Both the position numbers and the translations under genes were made by a program. Source: Naasia aerilata (GTDB taxonomy: Bacteria > Actinomycetota > Actinomycetes > Actinomycetales > Microbacteriaceae). Taken from it: a stretch of 64,000 bases of DNA. The DNA lies in assembly GCF_030296595.1 (NCBI RefSeq), contig NZ_AP027731.1:1302001-1366000 (forward strand). Direction: 5' to 3'. Every line of letters starts with the position of its first letter. Within the stretch, counting starts at the first letter, position 1. Below, piece after piece: positions 19,183-27,022 of the stretch. Under the pieces are notes generated by a model. The model ran no database searches, was not told where the DNA came from, and saw only the letters and a program-made list of their open reading frames with translations.

Positions 19183-19570
19183 CCGCCGGGCGAGGGGACA
19201 GCCACGTCCCCCATGCCCTGTACCCCGGAGCGTCCGCCGCGACGAATGGTGGGGGACATTTCACCCGATTCGGGCAGTAGGCCGGGGGACATTCTTCCGC
19301 GAGGGACGACCGCCGGGTCTAGTTTCTGACCCAGAGGTCCGGAGCGTGGTGCAAAGGCCTCACACAGCCGGCCCGGAAGCTACCCGATGCTTCCCCTCGC
19401 GGGGAGCAGGCAGTCGAGCCGACCTCGTGGCAGCAACGCCGTCGCCGATCCACCCAATCGGCGCTCCGACCGACCTCGGCGGAGGGAATGCTGACTGAAT
19501 GCCGGTGGCGGAGCCCTCCGCCACCGGCAGAGTCGGCACCCGCTCCACCGGCGGAGTTCGAGCGGCGGCG
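19183..19570. other. Intergenic region with repeated GGGGGACATT and a strong hairpin
   Basis: No convincing gene is seen in 388 nt. It holds two direct copies of GGGGGACATT (19251-19260 and 19284-19293), short inverted repeats around 19376-19395, and a 13-bp perfect hairpin with arms 19501-19513 and 19516-19528. The hairpin lies just after the MarR stop on the reverse strand and may end its transcript. The GGGGGACATT pair resembles the ends of some IS elements, but no transposase is present. Confidence 0.5.
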
Positions 19571-20019
19571 CTAGTCCTGCTGCTCGACGCCGGTCTCGCC
19601 CACGGCGGCGCGCAGCGCGTCGGTGAGCCGGCGCAGCTCGTCGAGATCCGCGTCCGGCAGCGCCGTGCCGAGCGTCCGCTCGATCGACCGCCGGTGTTCG
19701 CCGGCGACCTCGAGGAACGCGCGGTAGCCGGCATCTGTGAGGTGCACGACCGTCCCTCGGCGATCGGAGGCGTCCGGCAGCCGCTCCAGGAGGCCACGCG
19801 CGACCATCCGGTCGACGAGGCGGCTGATGCTCGGCTGACTCAGCAGCACGACGCCGTTCAGGTCCCGCATCCGCGCGCTGCGCTCAGGGAGCCGGCTCAG
19901 GTTGAAGAGGACGTCGTACTCGTTGAACGAGAGCGACCGGGGAACTCGGCGACGAGGCGGCGCATCACGGCCACCTGGGCCCGGAACAGCGACTCCCAAA
20001 CCTCGACTGCGCTCGCCAT
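19571..20019 (-). CDS. MarR family transcriptional regulator, frameshifted
   Basis: About 149 residues after correction. The start MASAVEVWESLFRAQVAVMR leads into RSLSFNEYDVLFNLSRLPER, RDLNGVVLLSQPSISRLVDR (recognition helix), the wing RGLLERLPDASDRRGTVVHL, and a dimerisation helix. It is the standard winged-helix MarR layout, a dimeric DNA-binding repressor often released by small phenolics. One base added to the run at 19939-19942 restores VAEFPRSLSFNEY. TAGGCT lies 8 nt upstream of the start. Its target is unknown; the hairpin-rich intergenic region upstream is the first place to look. Confidence 0.87.
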
Positions 20020-20038
20020 GATCGCTCAGCCTAGGTGG

Positions 20039-20101
20039 CTGTCCGGCGCCTGGCGCCGGACAGAATTGAGGGCCGGTCGCAGAGGCTAGCGACCGGCCCT
20101 C
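20039..20101. repeat. Two adjacent perfect palindromes upstream of the MarR gene
   Basis: CTGTCCGGCGCC (20039-20050) and GGCGCCGGACAG (20052-20063) form a perfect 12-bp palindrome around one base. GAGGGCCGGTCGC (20068-20080) and GCGACCGGCCCTC (20089-20101) form a perfect 13-bp stem with an 8-nt loop. From 20102 to 20271 no gene is seen; it includes an AT-rich island (about 20160-20225) with AACGG repeated around TTAGGT. The stems could terminate a small transcript or bind a regulator. Confidence 0.55.
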
Positions 20102-20271
20102 TCCCTTGCACCAAGAGTGTCCTGCAATCACATTCCGCGGTAGCTGCCACAGCAAACAACTAACGCTCTTGAAATATATAACGGTTAGGTAACGGCCGCC
20201 AGACCCCCGCAACTGTTATTTTCTGAGAGTTCGCCCAGGGCGCGTCGCGCGGGTGGCAGAGGGGGAGAGCG

Positions 20272-20562
20272 ATGTCGTTCCAGGCCTACCTCGACAACAT
20301 CGAGGAGAAGACAGGGCTCACTCCCCGGCAGTTCGTGGAGCTGGCCGCGGAGCGCGGATTCGGCGGAGGCTCCAAGGCGACGCCGATCGTCGAGTGGCTG
20401 AAGGAGGACTACGGCCTCGGCCGCGGTCACGCCATGGCGCTCGTCCACGTCATCACGAAGGGCGACCGGATCGACGCCACGCACGTCGGCTCGGCAGGGC
20501 CGCATCGCGACGATTCCGACCGGCTGTGGCTCGACGGGAAGGCCACCCGGCCGCAGCCCTAG
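20272..20562 (+). CDS. DUF4287 domain protein
   Basis: The 96-residue protein reads MSFQAYLDNIEEKTGLTPRQ, then FVELAAERGF, IVEWLKEDYGLGRGHAMAL, the signature of DUF4287, a small all-helical domain common in actinobacteria and proteobacteria. No enzymatic function is established. GAGGGGGAGAG precedes the ATG. It is a single gene convergent with the winged-helix regulator, 25 nt away. Confidence 0.85.
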   Translation: MSFQAYLDNIEEKTGLTPRQFVELAAERGFGGGSKATPIVEWLKEDYGLGRGHAMALVHVITKGDRIDATHVGSAGPHRDDSDRLWLDGKATRPQP

Positions 20563-20587
20563 TCCCGGCTCTCGCTCGGACGCCGGC

Positions 20588-21283
20588 TCACAGGTCGGGG
20601 CTCGGACCGCGCAGGTCGTGACGCACGACCACGTCGGCGTGCCGGTCGAACCGGTACCCGGTGCCGCGCACGGTTCGCACGATGTCCTGGTACGCGCCCA
20701 GCTTCGAGCGCAGTCGCCGGACGTGGACGTCGATGGTCCGCTCGTTGGGAGCGTCCGCGTCCGGAGCCGGCCAGAGCGCGGAGATGATCTCGGCGCGGGC
20801 GACGGTGCGTCCCTCGCGGAGAACCAGGTACTGCAGGAGCTCGAACTCCTTGTACGTGAGCGGAGCGGTCTCCTCGCCGAGGACGACCCGCTTGCGCGAG
20901 AGGTCGATCGTCACGCCCTCCACGGTGTCCTGCGACGGCTCGTCCACGGTGCGGTGACGGGCCAGGGCCGACGGGTCCTGGAGGGCGAGGCGCACGACGT
21001 CGATGTCCCGCCCGCCCGCTCCGCGGGGGCGAGGGCGACCGCCGCGTGGGTCTGCGCTCCGGGCACGAGATCGACGGTCAGGCGGCGCAGCGCCTCGACA
21101 AGGGTGCTCAGGTCGGTGCCGGCGTCGAGGGCCTTCGCCTCGTCGACGCCCACGTAGAGGACGAAGCCGCGGGCCTCGGTCCCTTCGGGCAAGGGCCGCA
21201 GGCGAGGGGCGGGCGCGGCGGGGGCAGGCCGCGCTGCGGACGGGGGTGTTGGAGACGGTGGAGTCGAGGGTTGCGAGAGACAT
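20588..21283 (-). CDS. Winged-helix (OmpR/PhoB-type) DNA-binding protein without receiver domain, frameshifted
   Basis: The C-terminal 100 residues are a clear trans_reg_C domain: IDLSRKRVVLGEETAPLTYK, EFELLQYLVLREGRTVARAE, RTIDVHVRRLRSKLG, VRGTGYRFD. The N-terminal part (ARGFVLYVGVDEAKALDAGT, LVEALRRLTVDLVPGAQTHA) is not a phosphoreceiver; it lacks the Asp/Lys pattern. Reading MSLATLDSTVSNTP through to the end needs two shifts: near the run at 21242-21246 (one base too many, or two missing) and one added base at 21025-21029 (giving APRGAGGRDIDVVRL). Corrected length is about 231 residues. A Cys-rich small ORF lies 135 nt upstream. Confidence 0.82.
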   Translation of the reverse strand: MSLATLDSTVSNTPVRSAACPRRARPSPAALARRDRGPRLRPLRGRRRGEGPRRRHRPEHPCRGAAPPDRRSRARSADPRGGRPRPRGAGGRDIDVVRLALQDPSALARHRTVDEPSQDTVEGVTIDLSRKRVVLGEETAPLTYKEFELLQYLVLREGRTVARAEIISALWPAPDADAPNERTIDVHVRRLRSKLGAYQDIVRTVRGTGYRFDRHADVVVRHDLRGPSPDL

Positions 21284-21418
21284 CGGAAGCCTTTGATGGT
21301 GTGCGGCTCGAGAGCCGGAAAGGGTGCTGCGGTCGGCGACCGGAACGGCGCCGGGGGATCGCCGGGACTCCGCCTCAGAGAGGCAGGCGGCGTGCGAACG
21401 GGCTGAGCAGAGAGGGAG

Positions 21419-21517
21419 TCAGCGGCACATTCGACAGCACATCGCGCGGCCGGCAACCATCATGCCGGCGTTCCCCAGAGCCTCGAAGGAGGTCGGGATG
21501 CGCGAGGGAGAAGACAT
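21419..21517 (-). CDS. Small Cys/Met-rich ORF, possible leader peptide
   Basis: The reverse strand encodes a 32-residue peptide starting MSSPSRIPTSFEALGNAG and ending MMVAGRAMCCRMCR. Three cysteines fall in its last six residues. It has its own promoter-like sequence: TTGACA (21554..21549), 18-nt spacer, CAAGAT (21530..21525), then 7 nt to the ATG, so it would be leaderless. It precedes the winged-helix gene by 135 nt, and that gap contains short stems (CCGCCT/AGGCGG and CGGCTC/GAGCCG). Cys-rich leader peptides that sense cysteine supply by ribosome stalling are known in actinobacteria. I infer this by analogy only. Confidence 0.4.
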   Translation of the reverse strand: MSSPSRIPTSFEALGNAGMMVAGRAMCCRMCR

Positions 21518-21524
21518 GGGGTCG

Positions 21525-21554
21525 ATCTTGGGCCAGGGCGCGGCCGGGTGTCAA
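21525..21554 (-). promoter_or_regulatory. Promoter for the Cys-rich small ORF and downstream winged-helix gene
   Basis: TTGACA at 21554..21549 and CAAGAT at 21530..21525 on the reverse strand are separated by 18 nt. The ATG of the small ORF begins 7 nt after the -10 box. Confidence 0.5.
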
Positions 21555-21568
21555 GTCCGGCGCGGGGT

Positions 21569-22204
21569 TCAGCCGACGGTGCCGTAGAGGCGGTCGCCGG
21601 CGTCGCCGAGGCCGGGGACGATGTAGCCCACTTCATTGAGCTTCTCGTCGAGGGCGCCGAGCACGACCGTGAGATTGCGGCCCTGGGTCGCCTCCTCGAC
21701 GGCCTTCAGGCCTTCGGGCGCCGCGATGAGGCAGACGGCCGTGACGTCGACGGCGCCGCGGTCGAAGAGGTACTCGATGGCGGCGAGCAGGGACCCGCCC
21801 GTCGCGAGCATGGGGTCGAGGATGAAGCACTGCCGGTTCGACAGGTCCTCGGGCAGGCGCTCGGCGTAGATGGCGGGCTGCAGGGTCTCCTCGTTGCGGA
21901 CCATGCCGAGAAAGCCCACCTCGGCGTTCGGCATGAGCTTGACCATGCCCTCGAGCATCCCGAGCCCGGCGCGGAGGATGGGGACGACGAGCGGCTTCGG
22001 GTCGCTGATCGCGAGCCCGGTCGCCTGGGCGACCGGGGTCTCGACCTCGATCGGCTCCACCCGGACACTGCGGGTCGCCTCGTACGCGAGGAGGGTGACG
22101 AGCTCCTCGGCCAGCGCGCGGAACGTCGGCGACGGGGTCCGCTTGTCGCGGAGCACCGTCAGCTTGTGCGTGACGAGAGGATGGTCGGCAACATGCACTC
22201 GCAT
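21569..22204 (-). CDS. upp: Uracil phosphoribosyltransferase
   Basis: The 211-residue cytosolic enzyme makes UMP from uracil and PRPP in pyrimidine salvage. It shows the full UPRTase pattern: [35 protein letters not shown], the PRPP loop [17 protein letters not shown], and the uracil-binding end [16 protein letters not shown]. Length matches the family. TAGATT (22216..22211) lies 6 nt before the ATG, so the message is probably leaderless. It is divergent from tadA with 47 nt between starts. Confidence 0.95.
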   Translation of the reverse strand: MRVHVADHPLVTHKLTVLRDKRTPSPTFRALAEELVTLLAYEATRSVRVEPIEVETPVAQATGLAISDPKPLVVPILRAGLGMLEGMVKLMPNAEVGFLGMVRNEETLQPAIYAERLPEDLSNRQCFILDPMLATGGSLLAAIEYLFDRGAVDVTAVCLIAAPEGLKAVEEATQGRNLTVVLGALDEKLNEVGYIVPGLGDAGDRLYGTVG

Positions 22205-22210
22205 AGGGTC

Positions 22211-22216
22211 AATCTA
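22211..22216 (-). promoter_or_regulatory. -10 box of the upp leaderless promoter
   Basis: TAGATT on the reverse strand, 6 nt before the upp ATG. It is one of the clearest examples of the recurrent TAnnnT-to-start pattern in this window. Confidence 0.55.
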
Positions 22217-22251
22217 GCCGGGGAGAGCCGGCGACGGCGAGGAGGGCCGCG

Positions 22252-22707
22252 GTGGAGGATCTCGCGGCCTGGATGGGCCTCGCGCTCGACGAGGCGCATG
22301 CCGCCCTCGCGACGGGGGATGTGCCGGTCGGCTCCGTCGTGCTCGACTCGACCGGGACGGTGCTCGGCCGGGGCCGCAACCGACGCGAGGCGGACGGCGA
22401 TCCGCTCGCGCACGCCGAGGTGCTCGCGCTCCGGGAGGCGGCCGCGACCCGTGGGCACTGGAACCTGGAGGACGCCACGCTCGTCGTGACGCTCGAGCCG
22501 TGCGTCATGTGTGCCGGCGCGATCCTCGCCGCGCGGGTCGGGCGAGTGGTCTACGGCGCCTGGGACGAGAAGGCGGGCGCTGTGGGGTCCGTCTACGACG
22601 TCATCCGGGACCGTCGGCTTCCGCAGCGGGCGGCCGTGGTCGCCGGGCTCCGCGCGGACGAGTGCGCGCGGCTGCTCAGCGACTTCTTCGCCCCGCGGCG
22701 CGGCTGA
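22252..22707 (+). CDS. tadA: tRNA-specific adenosine deaminase
   Basis: The 151-residue zinc enzyme converts A34 to inosine in tRNA-Arg(ACG). The cytidine/deoxycytidylate deaminase fold motifs are complete: HAEVLALREAA (zinc His and catalytic Glu) and LEPCVMCAGAIL (two zinc cysteines). DVPVGSVVLDSTG matches the family start region. GTG 22252 is preceded by GGAGGGC. It faces upp across a short divergent promoter region. Confidence 0.93.
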   Translation: MEDLAAWMGLALDEAHAALATGDVPVGSVVLDSTGTVLGRGRNRREADGDPLAHAEVLALREAAATRGHWNLEDATLVVTLEPCVMCAGAILAARVGRVVYGAWDEKAGAVGSVYDVIRDRRLPQRAAVVAGLRADECARLLSDFFAPRRG

Positions 22708-22730
22708 CCCGCCCCGGGGCGCCCCCGGCA

Positions 22731-23027
22731 TCAGTCGAGGGCGCGGATGACGATCGTCTCGGTCGGCGTCGCGGAGTCGGCCGCGATGTCCGGCTCCACG
22801 AAGACAGCCCGCACTCGCGAGTCGGTTCGCTTCACCCGGTGCTCGACCTCGGCGATGGCGAGAACCACCTCGGAGAGCCGCAGGGAGGGGGACAGGCCCA
22901 CGCGCGTGACGACCACGAGCCCGTCGCCACCGCGGTCGAGGGCGTGCAGGGCGGAGACCCCGCGCACGGCGGGGACGTCGAGGATGGCCTCCTCGAGCTC
23001 CGACAGCTCACCGAATGCGCCTGGCAT
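22731..23027 (-). CDS. Small protein resembling the stand-alone dimerisation domain of cation diffusion facilitators
   Basis: The 98-residue product has no membrane segment. Its central part (LEEAILDVPAVRGVSALHAL, then GLSPSLRLSEVVLAIAEVEH, VRAVFVEPDI) follows the beta-alpha-beta pattern of the cytosolic ZT_dimer domain that normally follows the six TM helices of CDF zinc transporters. Here the transporter part is missing. GGGAGGAAC before ATG 23027 supports expression. The domain match is by eye, so a different ferredoxin-like fold protein is possible. Confidence 0.6.
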   Translation of the reverse strand: MPGAFGELSELEEAILDVPAVRGVSALHALDRGGDGLVVVTRVGLSPSLRLSEVVLAIAEVEHRVKRTDSRVRAVFVEPDIAADSATPTETIVIRALD

Positions 23028-23074
23028 GAGTTCCTCCCGCCGTCCCGGATGAAGGCAATCCTAGGATGGGCCCC

Positions 23075-23913
23075 GTGACGGACGCCCAGGGAATCCAACT
23101 GCCGAGCATCGCGATTCTGGGAGCGGGTTCGATGGGCGGCGCGATCCTCCAGGGGCTGCTGCAGCCGGGCGTCACGGTGACGGGTGGCATCCGCATCACC
23201 AACCGGCGTCCGGGTCGCGGGCCGGAGGGCGTCACGGCCTACGCGCTCGAGGAGGACCCCGAGGCGAACCGGCGGGCCGTGGAGGGAGCCGGGATCGTCC
23301 TCGTCGGCGTGAAGCCCGCGGGAGTCGGGGACCTGCTCGACGAGATCGCCGGCGCGCTCGAGCCCGGCACGCTTGTGATCAGCGTGGCGGCGGGCGTCCC
23401 GCTCAGCGCCATCGAGCGCCGGCTTCCTCCGTCGGTGGCGGCCGTGCGGGCGATGCCGAACACCCCCGCGACGGTCGGCCTGGCGGTCACGGGAATCAGC
23501 CCGGGCTCTCGCGCGACCGCGGAACAGACGGCGCTGGCCCGTACCCTCTTCGCCACGGTCGGCGAGGTGCTGGAGGTGACGGAGGACCGCATCGACGCCC
23601 TGAGCACCATCTCCGGCTCGGGCCCCGCCTACGTCTTCTACCTGGTGGAGCAGCTCCAGGAGGCGGCACGGCAGAGAGGCTTCGACGCCGAGGAGTCAGC
23701 CCTCCTCGTCCAGGGCACGTTCCGCGGCGCGCTGGAACTCCTCCGCACCTCGGGCCTGCCCCCGCGGAGCTCCGCCGCCGCGTCACGAGCCCGAACGGCA
23801 CCACCGAGCGCGCGATCGCGGTCCTGGAGCAAGCCGACCTGGCCGCCACCTTCGACCACGCGACAGCCGCCGCGCTGACCCGCGCACAGGAGCTGGCCCG
23901 CGCCTACGCCTGA
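23075..23913 (+). CDS. proC: Pyrroline-5-carboxylate reductase, frameshifted near the C-terminus
   Basis: The enzyme makes proline from pyrroline-5-carboxylate with NAD(P)H. It shows the Rossmann motif IAILGAGSMGGAILQGL, RAMPNTPATVGLAVTG and the signature SGSGPAYVFYLVEQLQEAAR. One added C in the run at 23759-23763 restores SGLPPAELRRRVTSPNGTTE, the conserved C-terminal helix bundle, ending ELARAYA at 23911-23913 (about 279 residues). I prefer GTG 23075 over ATG 23066 because TAGGAT (23062-23067) lies 7 nt upstream of it and overlaps the ATG. Confidence 0.93.
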
Positions 23914-23935
23914 TAGGGCCCCACCCTCAGCAGGG

Positions 23936-23963
23936 CCCTGATTTCGAGACCTCTCGATCAGGG
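23936..23963 (+). terminator. Hairpin after proC
   Basis: CCCTGA TT TCGAGA cc TCTCGA TCAGGG: two nested arms with only a TT bulge. It lies 23 nt after the proC stop and is built from the left end of the dispersed TTTCGAGAC repeat. There is no T-tract. It could end proC transcription or stabilise its 3' end. Confidence 0.5.
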
Positions 23964-23966
23964 GCC

Positions 23967-24005
23967 TGATTTCGAGACGCCCCTGCGGCGCTTCTCAATC
24001 ATCGG
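23967..24005 (+). repeat. Dispersed TTTCGAGACGC / TTCTCAATCA repeat, copy 1
   Basis: TGATTTCGAGACGC followed by a GC-rich centre and GCTTCTCAATCATCGG. It matches 24036-24077 and, in inverted pairs, 45675-45783. The ends are conserved while the centre varies, as in REP-like or MITE-like intergenic elements. Confidence 0.7.
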
Positions 24006-24035
24006 GTGGAGGCGGAACTGTCAGGGGAAGGGGCC

Positions 24036-24077
24036 CGATTTCGAGACGCTCGCCGCCGCGCGCTCCTCAATCATCGG
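24036..24077 (+). repeat. Dispersed TTTCGAGACGC / TCCTCAATCA repeat, copy 2
   Basis: CGATTTCGAGACGC, a variable GC-rich centre, and CGCTCCTCAATCATCGG. Same orientation as copy 1, 30 nt away. Confidence 0.7.
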
Positions 24078-24177
24078 TTGACTGGCGATTCCCGACCTTC
24101 GGACGGGGGCGACAGCATCCCCGCATCGGTTGGGCCGCATCCCTCCCCCCACTCGGCAGCGCAGCGTCCCGAGCGGT

Positions 24178-24258
24178 GGGGTGGGGGCATCGCCGAGGCG
24201 AGTTCTGCGCGCCATGCTTGGCGCGCAGCTGTCTGAGAAGCGGTGATGCCCCCACCCC
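24178..24258. repeat. 81-nt nested inverted repeat downstream of trkA
   Basis: The outer arms 24178-24194 and 24242-24258 pair at 17 positions with one G-T wobble. A perfect inner stem CTGCGCGCC/GGCGCGCAG (24205-24213, 24220-24228) is nested inside. The outer left arm can alternatively pair with a C-rich tract at about 24145-24156. It sits between proC and the trkA stop; no ORF in 24078-24288 looks real. Confidence 0.65.
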
Positions 24259-24288
24259 GCCGCGGCCGTAACCAATCCAGAGCTACAA

Positions 24289-24957
24289 CTAGACCAACCC
24301 AGCGAACCGCTCGATATCAGCAGTAGTCCCCGACACGATGACCAGGTCATGAGTCGACACCACGGTCTCCGCCGTCGCATACGTGAACGGCTTCCCCGGC
24401 GACTTGACGCCGACAACCGTGACGTGGTGCTTCTTGCGGAGCTGCGACTGCCCGAGCGGGAGGTCGCGGATGGGCTTGGGCGGATGCATCTTGACGATCG
24501 CGAAGTCGTCGTCGAACTGGATGTAGTCGAGCATGCGCCCGGAGACGAGGTGGGCGGTGCGCTCGCCGGCTTCCGCCTCGGGGTAGATCACGTGGTTCGC
24601 GCCGATGCGCTCGAGGATGGTGCCGTGCGAGCGGCTGATGGCCTTCGCCCAGATCTGCTGGATGCCGAGGTCGACGAGGTTGGCCGTGATGAGCACGCTG
24701 GCCTCGATGGAGGAGCCGACGGCGACGACGGCGACGGAGAAGTCGCGGGCGCCGAGCTGGCGGAGGGCGTCGATGCTGCGCGCGTCGGCCTGCACGGCGT
24801 GGGTGACGCGCTCCGACCACTTCTGGACGAGCACGGCGTCGGCGTCGACGGCCAGCACCTCGCGGTCGAGGCGGTCGAGCTGCCCTGCGGTGGCCGCGCC
24901 GAACCGGCCGAGGCCGATGACGAGGACGGGGGCGTTGTGGGGGATGCGGTCAACCAA
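24289..24957 (-). CDS. Trk/Ktr potassium uptake regulatory subunit (RCK domain protein)
   Basis: The 222-residue cytosolic protein has an RCK_N Rossmann domain (VLVIGLGRFGAATAGQLDRL, VDADAVLVQKWSE, HAVQADARSIDALRQLGARD, SHGTILERIGANHVIYPE) and a C-terminal RCK_C domain (GQSQLRKKHHVTVVGVKSPG). It forms the nucleotide-gated ring on the TrkH/KtrB pore. It starts with TTG and overlaps the trkH stop by 8 nt, a translational coupling that fits the subunit pair. Confidence 0.93.
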   Translation of the reverse strand: MVDRIPHNAPVLVIGLGRFGAATAGQLDRLDREVLAVDADAVLVQKWSERVTHAVQADARSIDALRQLGARDFSVAVVAVGSSIEASVLITANLVDLGIQQIWAKAISRSHGTILERIGANHVIYPEAEAGERTAHLVSGRMLDYIQFDDDFAIVKMHPPKPIRDLPLGQSQLRKKHHVTVVGVKSPGKPFTYATAETVVSTHDLVIVSGTTADIERFAGLV

Positions 24958-26370
24958 CGATCGGCCTCTCCTCGGCTCGGGTGAACAGCTGGCGGCGCTG
25001 GCTGGACGCCAGGGCGGCGGCGAGGGTCACCGTGCCGATCCGGCCCATGAACATGGTCGCACTCATCACGTACTTCCCGGGATCGTCGAGGGTGGCGGTG
25101 AAGCCGGAGCTGAGCCCGCTGGTGCCGAATGCGGAGATGACGTCGAAGAGGACGTGGTCGAGCCCGCCCTCGGTCATCTGCAGCAGCACGATGGTGGACA
25201 GGGCGACCGTGGTGGCTCCCCAAAGGACGACGCTGACCGCGAGGCGCAGCACGTCGCCCGGCACCTTGCGCTCGAACACGTTCATGGACGGGTTGCCGCG
25301 CGCTTCCGCGAACGCGGCGAGGAACAGCACCGCGAGGGTGGTGACCTTGATGCCGCCGGCCGTGGACGCGGACCCGCCCCCGATGAACATGAGCATGTCG
25401 GTCACGAGGAGGCTGGACTCGCGCAGGTTGCCCAGGTCGATCGTCGAGAACCCGCCGGAGCGGGTCATGATCGACAGGAACAGGGACTGGAAGGCGAGCG
25501 GTCCGACTCCTCCCCGCCGAACGACTTCCCGTTGTTGAACTCGAGGATCATGTAGGCGAGCATCCCGCCGACGACGAGCACGGCGGAGCTGACGAGCGTC
25601 AGCTTGACGTGCACCGACCAGCGGCGCGGCCGGCGCAGGTTGCGGCTGAGGGCGTAGATGACCGGGAACCCGATGGCGCCGAGCGTGACGCCGATCATCA
25701 GCAGTGTCAGGAAGTAGTAGTCGTTCTGGTAGGGCTCGAACCCCGTGTCGGCGAGCACGAAGCCGGTGTTGGTGAACGACATCGCGGAGAAGGCGATCGA
25801 ATCGCCCGCGGCGGTGAGGGGGTCCACTCCGTTGAGGAGCACCCGGGGGTACAGCAGGATCGCGATGGCCCCCTCGATGACGAGCGTGCTGACCGCGACC
25901 GTCAGGAGGAGGCCGCCGATCTCGCTGAGGCTCGAGCTGCCTCCGGTGTCGCTGGAGCCTTTGCGCATGGCCATGGGGTTCACGTCGCCGGCGACCAGCA
26001 GCCGCTGGCGGAGCCCGAGCCGCCGCGACACGACGAGCCCCATGAGTGAGGCGAGCGTGAGCACGCCGAGGGCGCCGAGCTGCGTGCCGACGACGATCAC
26101 GACCTGGCCGAGCGGCGACCAGTGGGTCGCCATGTCGACGGTGGCGAGGCCGGTCACGCAGATCGCCGAGGTCGCCGTGAAGAGGGCGTCGGCGAGGTCG
26201 GTCGGCCGCCCGTCGGCCGCCATCACCGGCTGCGCGAGCAGGAACGTGAACAGCGCGATGAGCGCGAGGAAGACCACGATCGCGAAGCGGGCGGGCGTCC
26301 CGGAGACGAAGTAGGAGAGCGCGTCGGTGATCCGCTCGCCGAGCGGAGCGACTGCCCGTCGCCGTGCCAT
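24950..26370 (-). CDS. Trk/Ktr potassium transporter membrane subunit, frameshifted
   Basis: About 474 residues with the four-fold M1-P-M2 repeat of the SKT superfamily. Selectivity-filter-like motifs are TSAICVTGLATVD, SFTNTGFVL, RSGGFSTIDLG and AFGTSGLSSGF. It transports K+ across the inner membrane, gated by the downstream RCK subunit. One base added to the run at 25512-25515 restores FGGGGVGPLAFQSLF. ATG 26370 (MARRRAVAPLGERITDAL) has AGGAGA upstream; earlier in-frame starts add non-family sequence. Divergent from the ArsR gene. Confidence 0.92.
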
Positions 26371-26446
26371 GCCGTCTCCTGTGCCGGTTCGGTCTTCTCC
26401 CCAAGGGCCCTGGGGCTTTCTCCTGCCGACCCCTACCCTTGCAGGC

Positions 26447-26902
26447 ATGGCGGACATCTTCGACGTGGTTGCGGATCCGACGCGGCGCGATCTGCTGCAG
26501 ATCCTGCTCCAGCGCTACGCCGAGGGGGCCGCCGGACCGCACGGCGGCGAGTCGAGCGTGGGTGAGCTGGTGCAGCGCCTCGGCCTGAGCCAGCCGACCG
26601 TCTCCAAGCACCTGAAGGTGCTCCGCGACGCCTCGCTGGTGACGGTCCGCGATCAGGGCCAGCACCGCTTCTACAAGCTCGACCTCGCTCCGCTCCGGAC
26701 GCTCGAGGACTGGCTCGTCCCCTTCCTGACCGCGGATCTGCCCGCCGACGACGTGGCGCTGCTCGAGCCGACCCCGGTGCTCGTCCTCTCCGAGCCCCTC
26801 CGTCGGGCGGCCGCCCGCCTCGGCGCTGCAGGGGCCGGCGCCCTGCACCGCGGCCGGCGCCTGGCGGCGCCGATCGAGAAGCTGGTCGCGTTCCGCCGCT
26901 GA
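26447..26902 (+). CDS. ArsR family winged-helix regulator
   Basis: 151 residues. MADIFDVVADPTRRDLLQIL and LVQRLGLSQPTVSKHLKVLR followed by ASLVTVRDQGQHRFYKLDL are the ArsR/SmtB-type helix-turn-helix and wing. No Cys-rich metal site is visible, so it is probably not a metal sensor. The C-terminal 60 residues (LEDWLVPFLTADLPADDVAL) are unusual in length. TACCCT (26434-26439) lies 7 nt before the ATG, so it is likely leaderless. It shares a 76-nt divergent region with trkH that includes a CCCC-AAGGGCCCT-GGGG palindrome. Confidence 0.85.
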   Translation: MADIFDVVADPTRRDLLQILLQRYAEGAAGPHGGESSVGELVQRLGLSQPTVSKHLKVLRDASLVTVRDQGQHRFYKLDLAPLRTLEDWLVPFLTADLPADDVALLEPTPVLVLSEPLRRAAARLGAAGAGALHRGRRLAAPIEKLVAFRR

Positions 26903-27022
26903 CCGGCTCTTACCTCGTCCGGCCGTTCCGCGAAACCGCTTTACACACTTTCGACGGGAACTTTACTGTTGACCTCGCTCGCGACCGCACCCCGAGGTCG
27001 CTCCCGAACCCCAGGAGGGCCC

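Noticed and set aside
19320-19500. A structured RNA gene (SRP RNA-like CCCGGAAG and stems)
   Set aside because: Only fragments resemble the SRP loop. The GGUCAGGUCCGGAAGG-type core is missing, and no consistent fold or terminator in that orientation was found.
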